NCBI RefSeq assembly: GCF_020889685.1
Contig: NZ_JACMYO010000022.1
Span: 1-62,772 of the forward strand
DNA: 62,772 nt
Reading direction: 5' to 3'
Source: Bradyrhizobium oropedii
Lineage (GTDB): Bacteria > Pseudomonadota > Alphaproteobacteria > Rhizobiales > Xanthobacteraceae
Below the pieces are notes generated by a model that was not told the DNA's origin, did no database searches, and was given only the letters and a program-made list of their open reading frames with translations. Below are positions 46,036 to 55,827 of the stretch, piece after piece (positions within the stretch are counted from its first letter, which is position 1; each line of letters starts with the position of its first letter). The position numbers were made by a program, and so were the translations under genes.

Positions 46036-47440
46036 CTAGGAGCCCGTCCGAATAATGCCTTGGGGTCCGCGAAGAAGGCAGTCGGGTTTTTGCTCCACGT
46101 CCCTTCGCGATTAGCGGGCGCCGGCGAGTTTGAGAGGATTGGGCCACGCAAACCAACGCCCACTCGCATCGGACTTTGTCGAGTCCACAAGCAAGAATTG
46201 ACGAAAATCTCTCGCCTGTTTGATTTGTCAGAACACTGGTTCGACTATCTGTTTTTCAGCCGATAGCGACTTCGATAGCCGTCGCGTTTGAGTTTAGCTT
46301 CCATTGCTATCATCCCAGGCTGCTTCTTGAGCCGCCTCCATGTGGTTTTCGTTTCATCGCGGTGTCGACCTCGCCGGCAGGCCAAATATTAATGCATCGC
46401 TCAGCTAAGGCCTCAAGATTAGCTTCGCTCGCAAACCCATTGTCGGCGGAAATCTCGATTGGCCTGCGTCCGAACGCTGCCATCGTGGCATCAGTCAGTG
46501 GGATCAGTCCGTCAACATCGGCACTATTCGTTATCGGACGGTGCGAGACAATGATTTGTCCTTCGGCATCGACCGCGAGCTGGCTGCGGTAACCTGCAAT
46601 AAATCCATCTCGCGTGCGCAAGATACGGCTGTCTGGATCGGTGAGGTTGCGCTGCGCTCTATCGGGTGGTCCTCCGTCGGGCGAGCGATTGGGCAGCCCA
46701 TAAGTCTGCATTGCAGAAGATGGACTAGGTCCGTTGGTATCGATCATATCCGGTTCTCGTCTCACCTCTTTTAAAGCGCTGTCTTCGCCACCTGAATACG
46801 ATCAAGACACTCTTTTTTGTTTTGATCCCGCAGGCATCTCATCGTCCCAGCACGCGTCGTCCGCTGCATGTGACGCTCCGCAGTTGCGAACCAACTGGCG
46901 ATCTGCAATGCTAGCTCTGTCTCACTCTGCCGCGCGCGGGCGGAGCTCATCGCCCTATGACGTGAGCGATCCCCTTCAGCTTCGCGCCGTCGATCAGCAA
47001 GGCTCGCCGAGCTGCATAGTCGGAGAACTTGCAGAAACAGATCCGTAGGTGCGGAGAGATGACGCTTCCGAAAATCACGGAAGCCCGATCTGTTCATTGC
47101 CGTCAACGCCATGAAATCCAGACGCTCCTCACAGCATCGAGAGATCTGCCGCGACGAATAAGCGCTCTGCGTGTAGGCATAGAAGAGCAGAGCGGCCATC
47201 ATACCCGGGTGGTACGGCGGGTATCCGCAGTTATCGTCGTAACCCGACAAAATGGAGGTTAGGTCAAGCTCGTTCCGAACCAGATCGCGGACGAAATGAG
47301 GGACATGATCTTCCGGCGCGAACTCGCCCAGTGACGGTGGGAGCAGCCAGTTGGTCGACATCCCGACATCCCAAGGGCTCATTCAAATTTGAATCGCGAT
47401 TGGATCGAAACGGCAACCAAATACTCGGACAGGCTCCTAG
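46036..47440 (-). mobile_element. IS1182-family element, both ends present, decayed inside
   Basis: Inverted ends CTAGGAGCCCGTCCGAATA (46036 on) and, on the minus strand from 47440, CTAGGAGCCTGTCCGAGTA (17 of 19 matching). About 1.4 kb. The outer CTAG may be the palindromic target. Confidence 0.85.
46300..47382 (-). pseudogene. IS1182-family transposase, broken
   Basis: From MSTNWLLPPSLGEFAPEDHV (about 47367; the frame opens at 47382) through GYPPYHPGMMAALLFYAYTQ, RQISRCCEERLDFMALTAMN and FRDFRKRH to a frame break near 46975. It resumes with QRNLTDPDSRILRTRDGFIA, DGLIPLTDATMAAFGRRPIE and SADNGFASEANLEALAERCI. The C-terminal part is lost. Confidence 0.85.
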
Positions 47441-47966
47441 CTGGGCATGCGCCGTAAGCGCCGCGCTTAGGCCGCGGGCTTTGAGATCTTGACGGTAAAT
47501 GGAAATAACTGATCGAAGTCGCCCGCCTCGTGCTCTTCAAAATCCCGATGATCTGCTCGTCCGAAAAACGACTGCACTGCTCTGGTGCTAGTCTGAGCCA
47601 GAACGAACTTCAAGCCGGATTAAGCAAAAGGGGCAAGGTCACGTGATGGGAACGGTGTGAGCAGTGAGGCCCATGCACCGTTCCGCGAAAGGCTGGGGGT
47701 GAGATTCCTCCAGCCTACTCACCCGGCACGACGGATCGCTTTGGCGCGTGGCTGATCTTGGCTTGGCAATTCGGGCGATAGGCTCGATCTCGTCTTGAGC
47801 CCTCCTGCTCTTGGTAGTTTTGCGTCGGCTTGACGCGCTTTATAGTGTGGGCTCTGTAGGCGAAAAGAGCTTCGAGAGTGGCGTGGGTGTGGGAAGCTAA
47901 GGCGGCGGTTGGGGGAATCTCGACCGCTGCAGATGATGTCGCGCCATTAATTTTAGGAGGCATCTA
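47441..47966. other. Gap with a short IS3 OrfA scrap
   Basis: On the minus strand near 47520-47580 the text QCSRFSDEQIIGILK is the first helix of an IS3-type OrfA. The rest is empty up to a strong ribosome site (AGGAGG, 47955-47960) for the next gene. Confidence 0.5.
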
Positions 47967-48869
47967 ATGGCGTATAGCACCATTCTCTACGAAGCGGACG
48001 ATCGTGTCGCTTGGATCACTCTGAATCGGCCGAGCAAAAGGAATGCGCTGTCTCTGAAGCTCTGCGCCGAATTCCAAGATGCGCTCGTGTCAGCCGAACG
48101 TAATCCGGACGTGCGTGTGGTCGTGGTAAAAGGAGCGGGCGACCGGGCATTTTCCTCTGGCTTTGACATGGGCGGAGACAAATCAGAAGTCGGACCGTCA
48201 AGCTTGGAAAATTGGAGCTTGGATGATTGGAGTAGGTATTTCGATCTAGGTGTCAAGTTCATACGGTCCGTGTTTCACTGCTCCAAGCCGGTTATCGCGA
48301 TGATCAATGGTTATTGCCTAGCCGGGGCCTTAAGCTTCGCCGTGAGTTGTGACATCCGCTACTGTTCTGACGATTCGTGCTTCGGTGCCATTGAGACCCG
48401 GATGGGAATTGGCGACACGGAGCTGCCGATGATGTCGTACCTCATCGGTCAGCGTTGTCGCGAGCTGGTCTACACAGGAGACATGTTCGATGCCCAACAC
48501 GCGTATCGGCTCGGCCTCGTAAACCATGTCTTCCCTAAGGATCGCCTTGAGGAAGAGGTCACGCGCATCGCGAAGCGTATGTCTCGTGTCTCACTACCAG
48601 CGTTGGTGTGGAGCAAGAGGGCACTCAACAATACACTTCTCGCGGCGGGACTCGATTCTGCTCTGCGATATAGCTTCGCTGCTGACTTGATCATTGGGAA
48701 ATCGGACTCCGAGTTTAAGCGCTTCCGCACGATTCAAAGCAGTGAGGATGCGAAGGCGGCATTCAAGTGGCGCGACTCAATCTTCGCGCCGTTCGAATCC
48801 GAGACGTCGTGGGTTTCCTCCCGTGCGGCTTCCAAACAGTCCCCAAAGCCTGAGGATGGTGCGGGTTGA
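47967..48869 (+). CDS. Enoyl-CoA hydratase/isomerase family protein 1
   Basis: 300-residue crotonase-fold protein with an AGGAGG ribosome site 6 bases before the ATG. Oxyanion-hole segments: GAGDRAFSSGFDMGGDKSE near 55-72 and MINGYCLAGALSFAVSCDIR near 112-131. The second segment reads AGALS where many hydratases have GGG. FGAIETRMGIGDTE follows, the region of the catalytic acids. The C-terminus has about 35 residues more than the usual 260. It stands alone between IS1182 and an IS3 relic. Reaction on a CoA thioester is certain by family, the substrate is not. Confidence 0.88.
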   Translation: MAYSTILYEADDRVAWITLNRPSKRNALSLKLCAEFQDALVSAERNPDVRVVVVKGAGDRAFSSGFDMGGDKSEVGPSSLENWSLDDWSRYFDLGVKFIRSVFHCSKPVIAMINGYCLAGALSFAVSCDIRYCSDDSCFGAIETRMGIGDTELPMMSYLIGQRCRELVYTGDMFDAQHAYRLGLVNHVFPKDRLEEEVTRIAKRMSRVSLPALVWSKRALNNTLLAAGLDSALRYSFAADLIIGKSDSEFKRFRTIQSSEDAKAAFKWRDSIFAPFESETSWVSSRAASKQSPKPEDGAG

Positions 48870-49254
48870 GTAGCATTGAACCCAATTTTTCAGTAACGCG
48901 TGTGCGAAGGGAGTTTCCACAGAAACGGCGGAACGGTAAACCGTCGGGCCCCGGCCGCGATGCATTCCTTAAACAGGATCGATATGCTTGACCCTGCCCG
49001 GTCCGCTCGTCGTGGCGCCAAACTGACCGCCGGTATCAGGCCCAGAGAGCGTTTTTTGGCTCCTCTTGCGAACGAATCCGCAGCTCGCACTCGAATGCTC
49101 CATATTTAAGATGCGCTTTGAGATGCGCGCGATCAAGCTAAATTTGCAGGATGAGGCCAGCATCCTGCACGAAGTGAATGCCGCTAATTGCCGTTCCGGT
49201 CGACCGTATCTGGAAGTGTCGCCAGAGGGCGCACTTTCTGAAGCCGTCGCGATG
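48870..49254. other. Gap between enoyl-CoA hydratase 1 and the IS3 relic
   Basis: No gene or site recognised. Confidence 0.3.
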
Positions 49255-49486
49255 GCGGATCATTTACGCGCCGACCTGCCCTTGGCGGCCTTGCGGATGG
49301 CGATCCCGGCGCAGCGGCCAAGTGTCGGCCTGATCCACCATTCCGTTCGCGGTCAATATGCCTCGGCGGACTACCGCAAACTGACGCAGTCGGCCGGCTC
49401 AGGGCGTCAATGAGCCGCAAGGGCGACTGCTATGACAATGCTCCGATGGAGCTTTTTTCAGGCGCTCAAGATGGAGCTCGTCGACA
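49255..49486 (+). pseudogene. IS3-family OrfB fragment
   Basis: MADHLRADLPLAALRMAIPA, SVGLIHHSVRGQYASADYRK and, shifted, MSRKGDCYDNAPMELF. It is the same transposase type as the minus-strand relic at 50866-51860. The fragment runs to the base before the next gene's start. Confidence 0.85.
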
Positions 49487-50269
49487 ATGACAGATCAGAG
49501 AGTAGTGCTGTCGGAGAAGAAAGGGGCTGTCTTCTACATAACCCTTAATCGTCCAGAAGTGTTGAATGCCATGAACCTCGAAACGGAAAGGGCGTTGATG
49601 GAGTCGCTACGGAGGTTCCGGGACGACGACGAGCTATTGGTAGCTGTCTTGACAGGCGCCGGAGGACGGGCTTTTTCGGCCGGCATGGATCTTAAAGAAG
49701 TCGCGCGATGTAACTCTGAAGGTCAAGGGCCTAGGCAGGATGAGATTCGTCGCTTTGCTGAGCTAGAGATATGGAAACCAATAATTGCCGCCGTCGACGG
49801 CTACTGCGTAGCTGGAGGCTTTGAAATAGCCCTTCAATGCGATATTCGAATCGCAACGTCTCAATCGACCTTCGGCTTGCCCGAACCACGCTGGAACCTC
49901 ATGGCGAATTATTTCGGTTGCCATAACTTGTCGAGGATGATTCCTTTAGGCGAGGCGATGTATATTCAGTTGACCGGAAATCGGATCGGCTCGCAGGAAG
50001 CGTTGCGTTGTGGGCTGTTGCACAGCGTGCACCCGGACAGAGATGCCCTAATGAAGGAAGCGGACGCCATCGCAGACTCGATAACCCTCTGCTCCCCGCT
50101 CGCGATCCAGGCGATAAAGCAGTTGGTAATGAATGGGCGAAGTCGTCCGGTGGAGGAGTCATACAAAATGGGGGAACCAATGTCGCGGCGCTTGATGGAC
50201 ATGGAGGACGGGACGGAGGGCCCCAAGTCTTTTGCGGAGAAAAGACGACCTGTATGGAAGATGAGATAG
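49487..50269 (+). CDS. Enoyl-CoA hydratase/isomerase family protein 2
   Basis: 260-residue crotonase, normal length. VLTGAGGRAFSAGMDLKEVA near 55-73 and VDGYCVAGGFEIALQCDIRI near 102-121 form the oxyanion hole; FGLPEPRWNLMANY holds the catalytic region. The start ATG follows the IS3 remnant directly, and the only ribosome-site-like text (GGAG about 10 bases upstream) lies inside that remnant. IS3 pieces of the same type in opposite orientation flank the gene, suggesting that it came or was cut by those elements. Confidence 0.88.
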   Translation: MTDQRVVLSEKKGAVFYITLNRPEVLNAMNLETERALMESLRRFRDDDELLVAVLTGAGGRAFSAGMDLKEVARCNSEGQGPRQDEIRRFAELEIWKPIIAAVDGYCVAGGFEIALQCDIRIATSQSTFGLPEPRWNLMANYFGCHNLSRMIPLGEAMYIQLTGNRIGSQEALRCGLLHSVHPDRDALMKEADAIADSITLCSPLAIQAIKQLVMNGRSRPVEESYKMGEPMSRRLMDMEDGTEGPKSFAEKRRPVWKMR

Positions 50270-50427
50270 CGCCATAGGTGCGGCATGGCTAATTCAAATT
50301 CTCTGCCAGGAGACGGAACCCAACGGCGCCGGAGTGCCCCTGATCGCTTTGGCGCCTTCTTTGCTTATATTGGTGAGGTGCCCCTGGTTATTGGTCGGCC
50401 ATGAAGTTTCCTTATTTCATGCTGAAT
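50270..50427. other. Gap after enoyl-CoA hydratase 2
   Basis: Nothing recognised. Confidence 0.3.
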
Positions 50428-50500
50428 TGATTAGCAAGCCTTACTCTCTGGATCTTCGAAAGCGCGTCGTGGCCGTGCCGCGCGGCTAACAGGGTGGAAG
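50428..50500 (+). pseudogene. IS630-family N-terminal scrap
   Basis: KPYSLDLRKRVVAV is the conserved first helix of IS630-type transposases. It is followed within a few codons by a stop. Confidence 0.6.
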
Positions 50501-50595
50501 TAGAGCATCAACTAGGGGCTCTTCCGGATATTTGGTGCAGGTCTCCCCTTCGCTTTTCATCGTGCTTTCGCTTTTCATCGTGCGCGATCGTGCGT

Positions 50596-50836
50596 TTCAG
50601 GCGGCTGCCAGTAACCTATTTCTGAGTACTGCATATCCTGAACGGCCATACATCTGGCGCTCCTCTTTCGACGGGGCTGGTGCTCCAGGTTGAGTGATGG
50701 CTGCCAGGACGGCCGCGATGTCGCGGCCGATGCCTTGCGCAAGCGGCGCCAGTTCGCTGCTCGAAGCATCCTCGATCCATTGCTCGAGACTCGCATCATC
50801 GTCGCCCGTATCAATGCCGCGAGACGTCAAGTTCAC
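50596..50836 (-). pseudogene. ISL3-family transposase, C-terminal relic
   Basis: SLEQWIEDASSSELAPLAQG and GIGRDIAAVLAAI, then ERQMYGRSGYAVLRNRLLAA, the typical ISL3 end (family: LIKRQMYGRAGFDLLRARVL). The segment VEGQVNRLK before it is mutated to APAPSKE. Confidence 0.7.
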
Positions 50837-50865
50837 TGATCTTCCCCCGAAGAAATGGACAGGGT

Positions 50866-51860
50866 TCAGCTGCTCTTAGCTCCATCTGGATCGGGCTGAT
50901 AAAGCCGATGGCGGAGTGACGACGAGTTCGATTGTAGAGGCCCTCGATATAGGCAAAGATATCCCGTGTGGCGTCTGCCCGTGTTGCCTAGTGTCTGTGT
51001 GGATGAACTCCGTCTTGAGCGTGTGAAAGAAGCTCTCCATCGGAGCATTGCATAGCAGTCGCCCGTGCGGCTCATCGACGCCCTGAGCGGGCGGATTGCG
51101 TCAGCTTGTAGTAGTCCGCCGAGGCATATTGAACGCCGCGATCGGAATTGTGGATCAGGCCGGCACTTGGCCGCCGCCCCGAGATCGCCATCCGCAAGGC
51201 CGCCAAGGGCAGGTCGGCGCGCAAATGATCCGCCATCGACCACCCAAAAATCCTGCGGCTGTACAGATCCATGACGACGGCCAGATAGAGCCAACCCGGT
51301 TCGGTCTCGATGCAGGTGATATCGGCCAGCCAAATCTGGTTCCGAGCCGTAACGATGAAGTTGCGGTCGAGTAGATTCGGGGCGATCGGCAGGTCGTGGC
51401 GGCTGTCGGTGGTCCGCACTCGCCGGGGCCGCGCTATCATGCCCTGTTGCCGTGGCGCCGCATCAACCGCTCGATGCGATCGCGGGTCACCCCGCGGCCC
51501 TGAGCCTTCAACACGATATGGATACGCGGACTGCCATAACGCCCGCGGGTGTCGCGGCGGACCCGCCTGATGTCGTCGACGAGGTCACAAACGGCCGCAG
51601 ATCGTCGGCTCTCCGGGCGCGAGCGCTAGGCATAATAGCCGGCCGGCGTAACGCAGAGCGCGTCGCACAAGAGCGTCACCTGATAATCGGCGCGGCAATC
51701 TTCGATGAAGCGGAATCTCATGTCCAGCAAAGATCGCGATCGACTTTCTTAAAATGTCGCCCCTCCATGCGCAACCGCTCGTTCTCTCGCTGCAAACGCG
51801 CGATCGCTGCCGCGTGGTCCGCCCATGAGGGCATCAAAGCCGCCGTCAGCAAAGTGCTCA
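50866..51860 (-). pseudogene. IS3-family element relic (OrfA end plus OrfB)
   Basis: From 51860 down: AAIARLQRENERLRMEGRHF (OrfA end), RFRFIEDCRADYQVTLLCDA, a stop, RRDTRGRYGSPRIHIVLKAQ, RDRIERLMRRHGNRA and stop, RNQIWLADITCIETEPGWLY (first Asp), GWSMADHLRADLPLAALRMA, SAGLIHNSDRGVQYASADYY (second Asp), then frames apart to the C-terminal text. Several stops and shifts. Confidence 0.88.
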
Positions 51861-51883
51861 ACGCCACGTGACAGCGGTACCGC

Positions 51884-52402
51884 GTGCACATCATGCGTAC
51901 CGTACTAGCGCATGCTGGCAAGGGCGGGCGGCGCGTCGTCTCCGCCTTCATCGCCACCGCGTTTGCACAGGAGGATGCCGAGACCGCGCGAGCGCAGTGG
52001 CGGAAGGTCGTCGACCAGCTTCGCCCCAAGCTGCCTAAGCTCGCGGCCTTCCTGGATGAGGCCGAGACCGACGTGCTCGCCTCTATGACGTTCCCGCCGC
52101 AGCATCAGACCAAGCTGCACTCGATCAACCCGATTGAACGCCTCAAAGGCTGGGATCAAATGGCGCACCGGAATCTTCCCAATGAAGACGCCATCGTATG
52201 CCTCGTCGGCGCGATCCTGCTCGAACAGAACGATGAGTGGGCTGTCCAGCGTGCCTGTTACATGACGTTGGAAAACATCGCGCGTTTGAGCGATCATCTG
52301 CTCAGGAAGAACACGGCTCTCACATTGAAGCCAGTCCATCACCGAACCACTGGCCAGAAAACCATGCCAGGCGATACGCTGATGTCGAGGCGTCGACCGT
52401 GA
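51884..52402 (+). pseudogene. IS256-family transposase, C-terminal part, frame-damaged
   Basis: HIMRTVLAHAGKGGRRVVSA, QWRKVVDQLRPKLPKLAAFL, LHSINPIERLKGWDQMAHRN where the family has NPIERLNxEIKRRTxVVGIF, then FPNEDAIV-like NLPNEDAIVCLVGAILLEQN. The local mismatch shows a pair of compensating indels. The N-terminal half is missing. Confidence 0.85.
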
Positions 52403-52753
52403 GGCGATAGGGGGCAACATGGTCAAGCTGTGTTTAAGCTAAGCAGCACGAGGGGCGACCGATACCACTTGTCCGGTTTGCTACGGCGGTATCGGAATTC
52501 CGACAACCCGCCAATGAGCGGGCTGGTAGCACCTGCTTGTTTATCGTGAGGCAAGCCACGCACGGCATTCTACGTGTGGCACGCGGATTGCTGGGATTTA
52601 AGGGGGCCCGCCAAAGCGTTCGCCGGGGCCCTATCGCCGGGAGTTCAATGCGCTGACGTTCGGAAATCCAAAAGCGGTGAACATCATGGGGCCGCACTAT
52701 CGCTGGTCTGTCTCGGCTTGGACAGCTCGAGCTTTCAACGAGGGAGAAGTGGG
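52403..52753. other. Leader region of the BKACE / carnitine module
   Basis: No gene. A ribosome site (AGGGAGAAGTGGG) precedes the ATG at 52754. The promoter should lie in the preceding 200 bp. Confidence 0.35.
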
Positions 52754-53638
52754 ATGATTTCGGAGGTGTTTATCACCTGTGCGCTCACAGGGGGAGGGAA
52801 TAGGGCGAACTATACGAATGTGCCGGTATCCCCGGAGCAGATCGCTGCCTCCGCGATTGAGGCGTCGCGAGCGGGGGCGGCGGTGGTGCACATCCACGTG
52901 CGTGATCCCGAGACCGCGCAGGGTTCGCGGGATCCGGCGCTGTATCGGGAAGTGGTGCAGCGCGTTCGCAAGTCAGATGTGAATCCGGTAATCAACCTGA
53001 CCACGGGGATGGGGTGCTCCCTCGTGCTCGGTGGGGTGGAGTCTCCGCTGCCGCCGGCGGAGGGAACGGATATGCCGGGCGCGCTTGAGCGGCTGGTGCA
53101 TATCGCAGAGCTGCGGCCCGAGATCTGCACATTGAATTGCGGGACCTTGAACTGGGACAACGAGTTGATCGCGGTCAACAGCCCCGCAATGGTGCGTGCT
53201 ATGGCCGCACGTTTGCAAAAGCTTGGAGTGCGCCCTGAGCTCGAGGTGTTCGATAGCGGTGATCTGGTGATGGTGCACGATTTGATCAAAGAGGGCCTGA
53301 TTGACGGTCCGCCGTTAATCCAGCTGTGTATGGGGATTGGCTTTGGCGCGCCCGCCGATCCAACCACGCTGATGGCGCTAGTGCACCGGCTCCCGTTGGG
53401 AGCCATCTACTCAACATTTTCGATTGGACGAATGCAGCTCCCGTATGCGGCGTTGGCACCTTTGCTTGGCGCAAACGTGCGGGTCGGGTTGGAGGACAAC
53501 CTGTACCTTTCCCGCGGGCGCCTGGCGAGCAATGCCGAACTCGTGCAGCGCGCGGTAGAGATTCTCGAGCGGATCGGGGTGCGAGTGGTGAGCCCGGATG
53601 AGGTGCGCGAGATGCTCGCGCTCAAAGTTCATGCCTGA
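52754..53638 (+). CDS. Beta-keto acid cleavage enzyme (BKACE, DUF849)
   Basis: 294 residues, TIM-barrel zinc enzyme that condenses a beta-keto acid with acetyl-CoA, giving acetoacetate and a new CoA ester. Zinc ligands in VVHIHVRDPETAQG: His46 and His48. CTLNCGTLNWDN near 125, ELEVFDSGDLVMVHDLI near 160 and the C-terminal VRVGLEDNLYLSRGRLASNA near 240-259, the family signature. The gene 13 bp downstream is an L-carnitine-dehydrogenase-type enzyme, so 3-dehydrocarnitine is the probable substrate and betainyl-CoA the product. Confidence 0.88.
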   Translation: MISEVFITCALTGGGNRANYTNVPVSPEQIAASAIEASRAGAAVVHIHVRDPETAQGSRDPALYREVVQRVRKSDVNPVINLTTGMGCSLVLGGVESPLPPAEGTDMPGALERLVHIAELRPEICTLNCGTLNWDNELIAVNSPAMVRAMAARLQKLGVRPELEVFDSGDLVMVHDLIKEGLIDGPPLIQLCMGIGFGAPADPTTLMALVHRLPLGAIYSTFSIGRMQLPYAALAPLLGANVRVGLEDNLYLSRGRLASNAELVQRAVEILERIGVRVVSPDEVREMLALKVHA

Positions 53639-53651
53639 GAGGTCAGAGTCC

Positions 53652-54683
53652 ATGACCGAAATATCGAAGTTCACGCCTGAGGGGTGGCCGCGGGCGGTCG
53701 GGGTACTCGGGGCCGGCATCATCGGCAGCGGGTGGGCCGCACGGTTTGTCCTTAACGGAGTGGACGTGCGTCTATATGGTCGGTCGCCTCCTGCGGAGGA
53801 CCGCGTGCGAAAGGTGCTGATGAGCGCGCGGCGGGCATATCAACGACTTACGTCGGCCCCGCTGCCAACCGAGGGGGCGCTGACGGTGGTGCACTCGGTC
53901 GCAGAGGCGGTGCGCGGCGTGGAGCTCGTGCAGGAGTCCGCGCCGGAGCGCCTGGAGCTCAAGCAGCAGCTGCTCGCAACCGCCAGCAGGGCTGCGGCGC
54001 CTGAGACCATAATCTGCTCCTCGACCTCGGGGTTCCGGCCGTCGTTGCTGCAGGCCGAGATGGAATACCCCGAGCGCCTGCTGGTCGCGCACCCGTTCAA
54101 CCCAGTCTACCTACTGCCGCTGGTTGAACTGTGCGCCGGAGAGCGCACCGCACCCGAGACGTTGGCGCGGGCCACGGAGATTTACCGGTCGGTGGGGATG
54201 CATCCGCTCGTCGTGCGCAAAGAGGTGGACGGGTTCATTGCGAATCGGCTGCAGGAGGCGATGTGGCGCGAGGCGCTGTGGCTGGTGCACGACGACGTGG
54301 CCACTACGCAGGAAGTCAACGACGCCATCCGCTACTCCTTCGGGCTGCGCCGGGCGGTCATCGGTCCCTTCCCAATCGCCGGCGGTGGAACCAAGGTGCG
54401 CCACTATATGGAGCTATGGAGACAGTGGCAGTTGAGTAAGCTCGCGGACGCGCCCGAGGTCACCGGCGCCTTCCTGGACAAACTGGCCGAGCAGTCGGAT
54501 GCACGGGCCGAGAACCTGACCGTCCCTGAGCTCGAACAGAAGCGCGACGATTGCCTGGTAGCCGTGCTGCGAGGCCTGCGGGCAGAGGGCTACGGGGCGG
54601 GCGAGACCCTCGCCCGCTGGGAGCAGGGGCTGCGCAACCGCATTGCCCCGCTCACCAATGGTTCCGACCCGTTGCGGACGTAG
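53652..54683 (+). CDS. L-carnitine dehydrogenase-like 3-hydroxyacyl-CoA dehydrogenase family protein
   Basis: 343 residues from the ATG at 53652 (13 bp after the BKACE stop). NAD-binding motif VGVLGAGIIGSGWAARF near 16-32, ERLELKQQLL, ICSSTSGFRPSLLQAE near 118, LLVAHPFNPVYLLPLVELCA near 141-160 (catalytic His), and the C-terminal helical domain with VDGFIANRLQEAMWREALWL. The pattern is that of L-carnitine 3-dehydrogenase, NAD-dependent, giving 3-dehydrocarnitine. Some relatives are fused to a thioesterase; here a stop at 54681-54683 comes first and thioesterase scraps follow. Confidence 0.85.
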   Translation: MTEISKFTPEGWPRAVGVLGAGIIGSGWAARFVLNGVDVRLYGRSPPAEDRVRKVLMSARRAYQRLTSAPLPTEGALTVVHSVAEAVRGVELVQESAPERLELKQQLLATASRAAAPETIICSSTSGFRPSLLQAEMEYPERLLVAHPFNPVYLLPLVELCAGERTAPETLARATEIYRSVGMHPLVVRKEVDGFIANRLQEAMWREALWLVHDDVATTQEVNDAIRYSFGLRRAVIGPFPIAGGGTKVRHYMELWRQWQLSKLADAPEVTGAFLDKLAEQSDARAENLTVPELEQKRDDCLVAVLRGLRAEGYGAGETLARWEQGLRNRIAPLTNGSDPLRT

Positions 54684-54689
54684 AGATGC

Positions 54690-54980
54690 CGTCTGAGGGG
54701 TTCGACGGCCACATGAAAGAGAGGCTAGCTCCAGCTCTGCGGCTCCGCCAATGAAAACCTGTTCCGTTACGTCCGCATCGACGGCGAGTACATCGCAACA
54801 CCGGCAGTTACCACACAGTCGCACTTGCCTCATCTTCGGGACTTGTCCGCCGGTGACCGCGCCCGGGTGCCCACGGAGGTCCTCGGCGCCGACGACAAGC
54901 GTCTTCTGTTGCACGTGATGATGCTGCGAGGTGATGAGGGGCTGGCGGCCACGGCGAGCAGATGTTGCTTCACGCGCGCG
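54690..54980 (+). pseudogene. Thioesterase (betainyl-CoA type) remnant
   Basis: In three frames: EGFDGHMKERL (hotdog start, usual YNGHMTESR), then GSANENLFRYVRIDGEYIAT (about 54755-54812) and SHLPHLRDLSAGDRARVPTE, VLGADDKRLLLHVM. It matches the thioesterase that follows or is fused to carnitine dehydrogenase in other bacteria and would free glycine betaine from its CoA ester. No intact frame remains. Confidence 0.7.
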
Positions 54981-55038
54981 TTCGGCCGTGATGTGGCGTG
55001 CCGCCGTAACATGCGGCTCGAATGCTCAGGAAGAGGGA

Positions 55039-55827
55039 ATGATGTCGAAGGATGGATTGTGCGCGATCGTGACGGGTTCGGCGTCGGGGCTTGGAGCGGC
55101 GACCGCAGGCCTCTTGGCCAAAGGTGGCGCTCGCATCGTGGTCAACTATTCCAAGAGCCAGAAGGAAGCCGAAGCCACGGCCGAAACCTGCCGCAAAGCG
55201 GGTGCTGCTGAGGTCGTGGTGGTGCGGGGCGACGTCTCGCGCGATGACGATTGCAGGAAGATCGTCGAGGCCGGCGCACCCTGGGGGCGGCTCGACGTGC
55301 TCGTCAACAATGCCGGTATCACAAAACACGTGCCGCATCACGATCTCGATGGGCTCTCGGCAGAGGATTTCCAGCGCATCTATGCCGTCAATACCATCGG
55401 GCCGTACCAGATGATCCGTGCGGCGCGCTCGCTGCTCGAGGCCAGCGCCAAAGTGAGTGGACGGCCGGCCGCGGTGGTGAACGTCTCCTCGGTCGCAGCC
55501 ATCAGCGGTAACAGCTCATCGGTCGCATACTCAGCGAGCAAGGGCGCGTTGAATGCCATGTCGCTGTCGCTGTCGCTGGCGCTGGCGCCTTCCATTCGCG
55601 TCAACACGGTTTGTCCCGGCTATATCGATACGCCTTGGTTCACTAAGGGCCGTGGAGAGGCCGCTGCCCGGCAGGTGCGCGATGCGGTGATCGCGCGGGT
55701 GCCGCTCAAGGTTGTCTCGACTGCCGAAGACATAGCGCAGCTCGTCTGCTTCCTCGCAGGCCCGGCATCGAGCAACATGACCGGCGAATGTGTGCGCATC
55801 GATGCCGGCATGCATCTGATCTTGTGA
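55039..55827 (+). CDS. Short-chain dehydrogenase/reductase
   Basis: 262 residues from the first of two tandem ATGs at 55039 and 55042, right behind AGAGGG. Classical SDR: TGSASGLGAATAGLLAKGGA near 12-31, LVNNAGI near 93, VNVSSVAAISGNSSSVAYSASKGAL near the active site (read in parts; Ser and the YxxxK pair present), and VCPGYIDTPW. NAD(P)-dependent alcohol/ketone reduction; the substrate is unknown. Same direction as the carnitine-type genes, separated only by the thioesterase remnant, so probably part of that transcript. Confidence 0.88.
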   Translation: MMSKDGLCAIVTGSASGLGAATAGLLAKGGARIVVNYSKSQKEAEATAETCRKAGAAEVVVVRGDVSRDDDCRKIVEAGAPWGRLDVLVNNAGITKHVPHHDLDGLSAEDFQRIYAVNTIGPYQMIRAARSLLEASAKVSGRPAAVVNVSSVAAISGNSSSVAYSASKGALNAMSLSLSLALAPSIRVNTVCPGYIDTPWFTKGRGEAAARQVRDAVIARVPLKVVSTAEDIAQLVCFLAGPASSNMTGECVRIDAGMHLIL

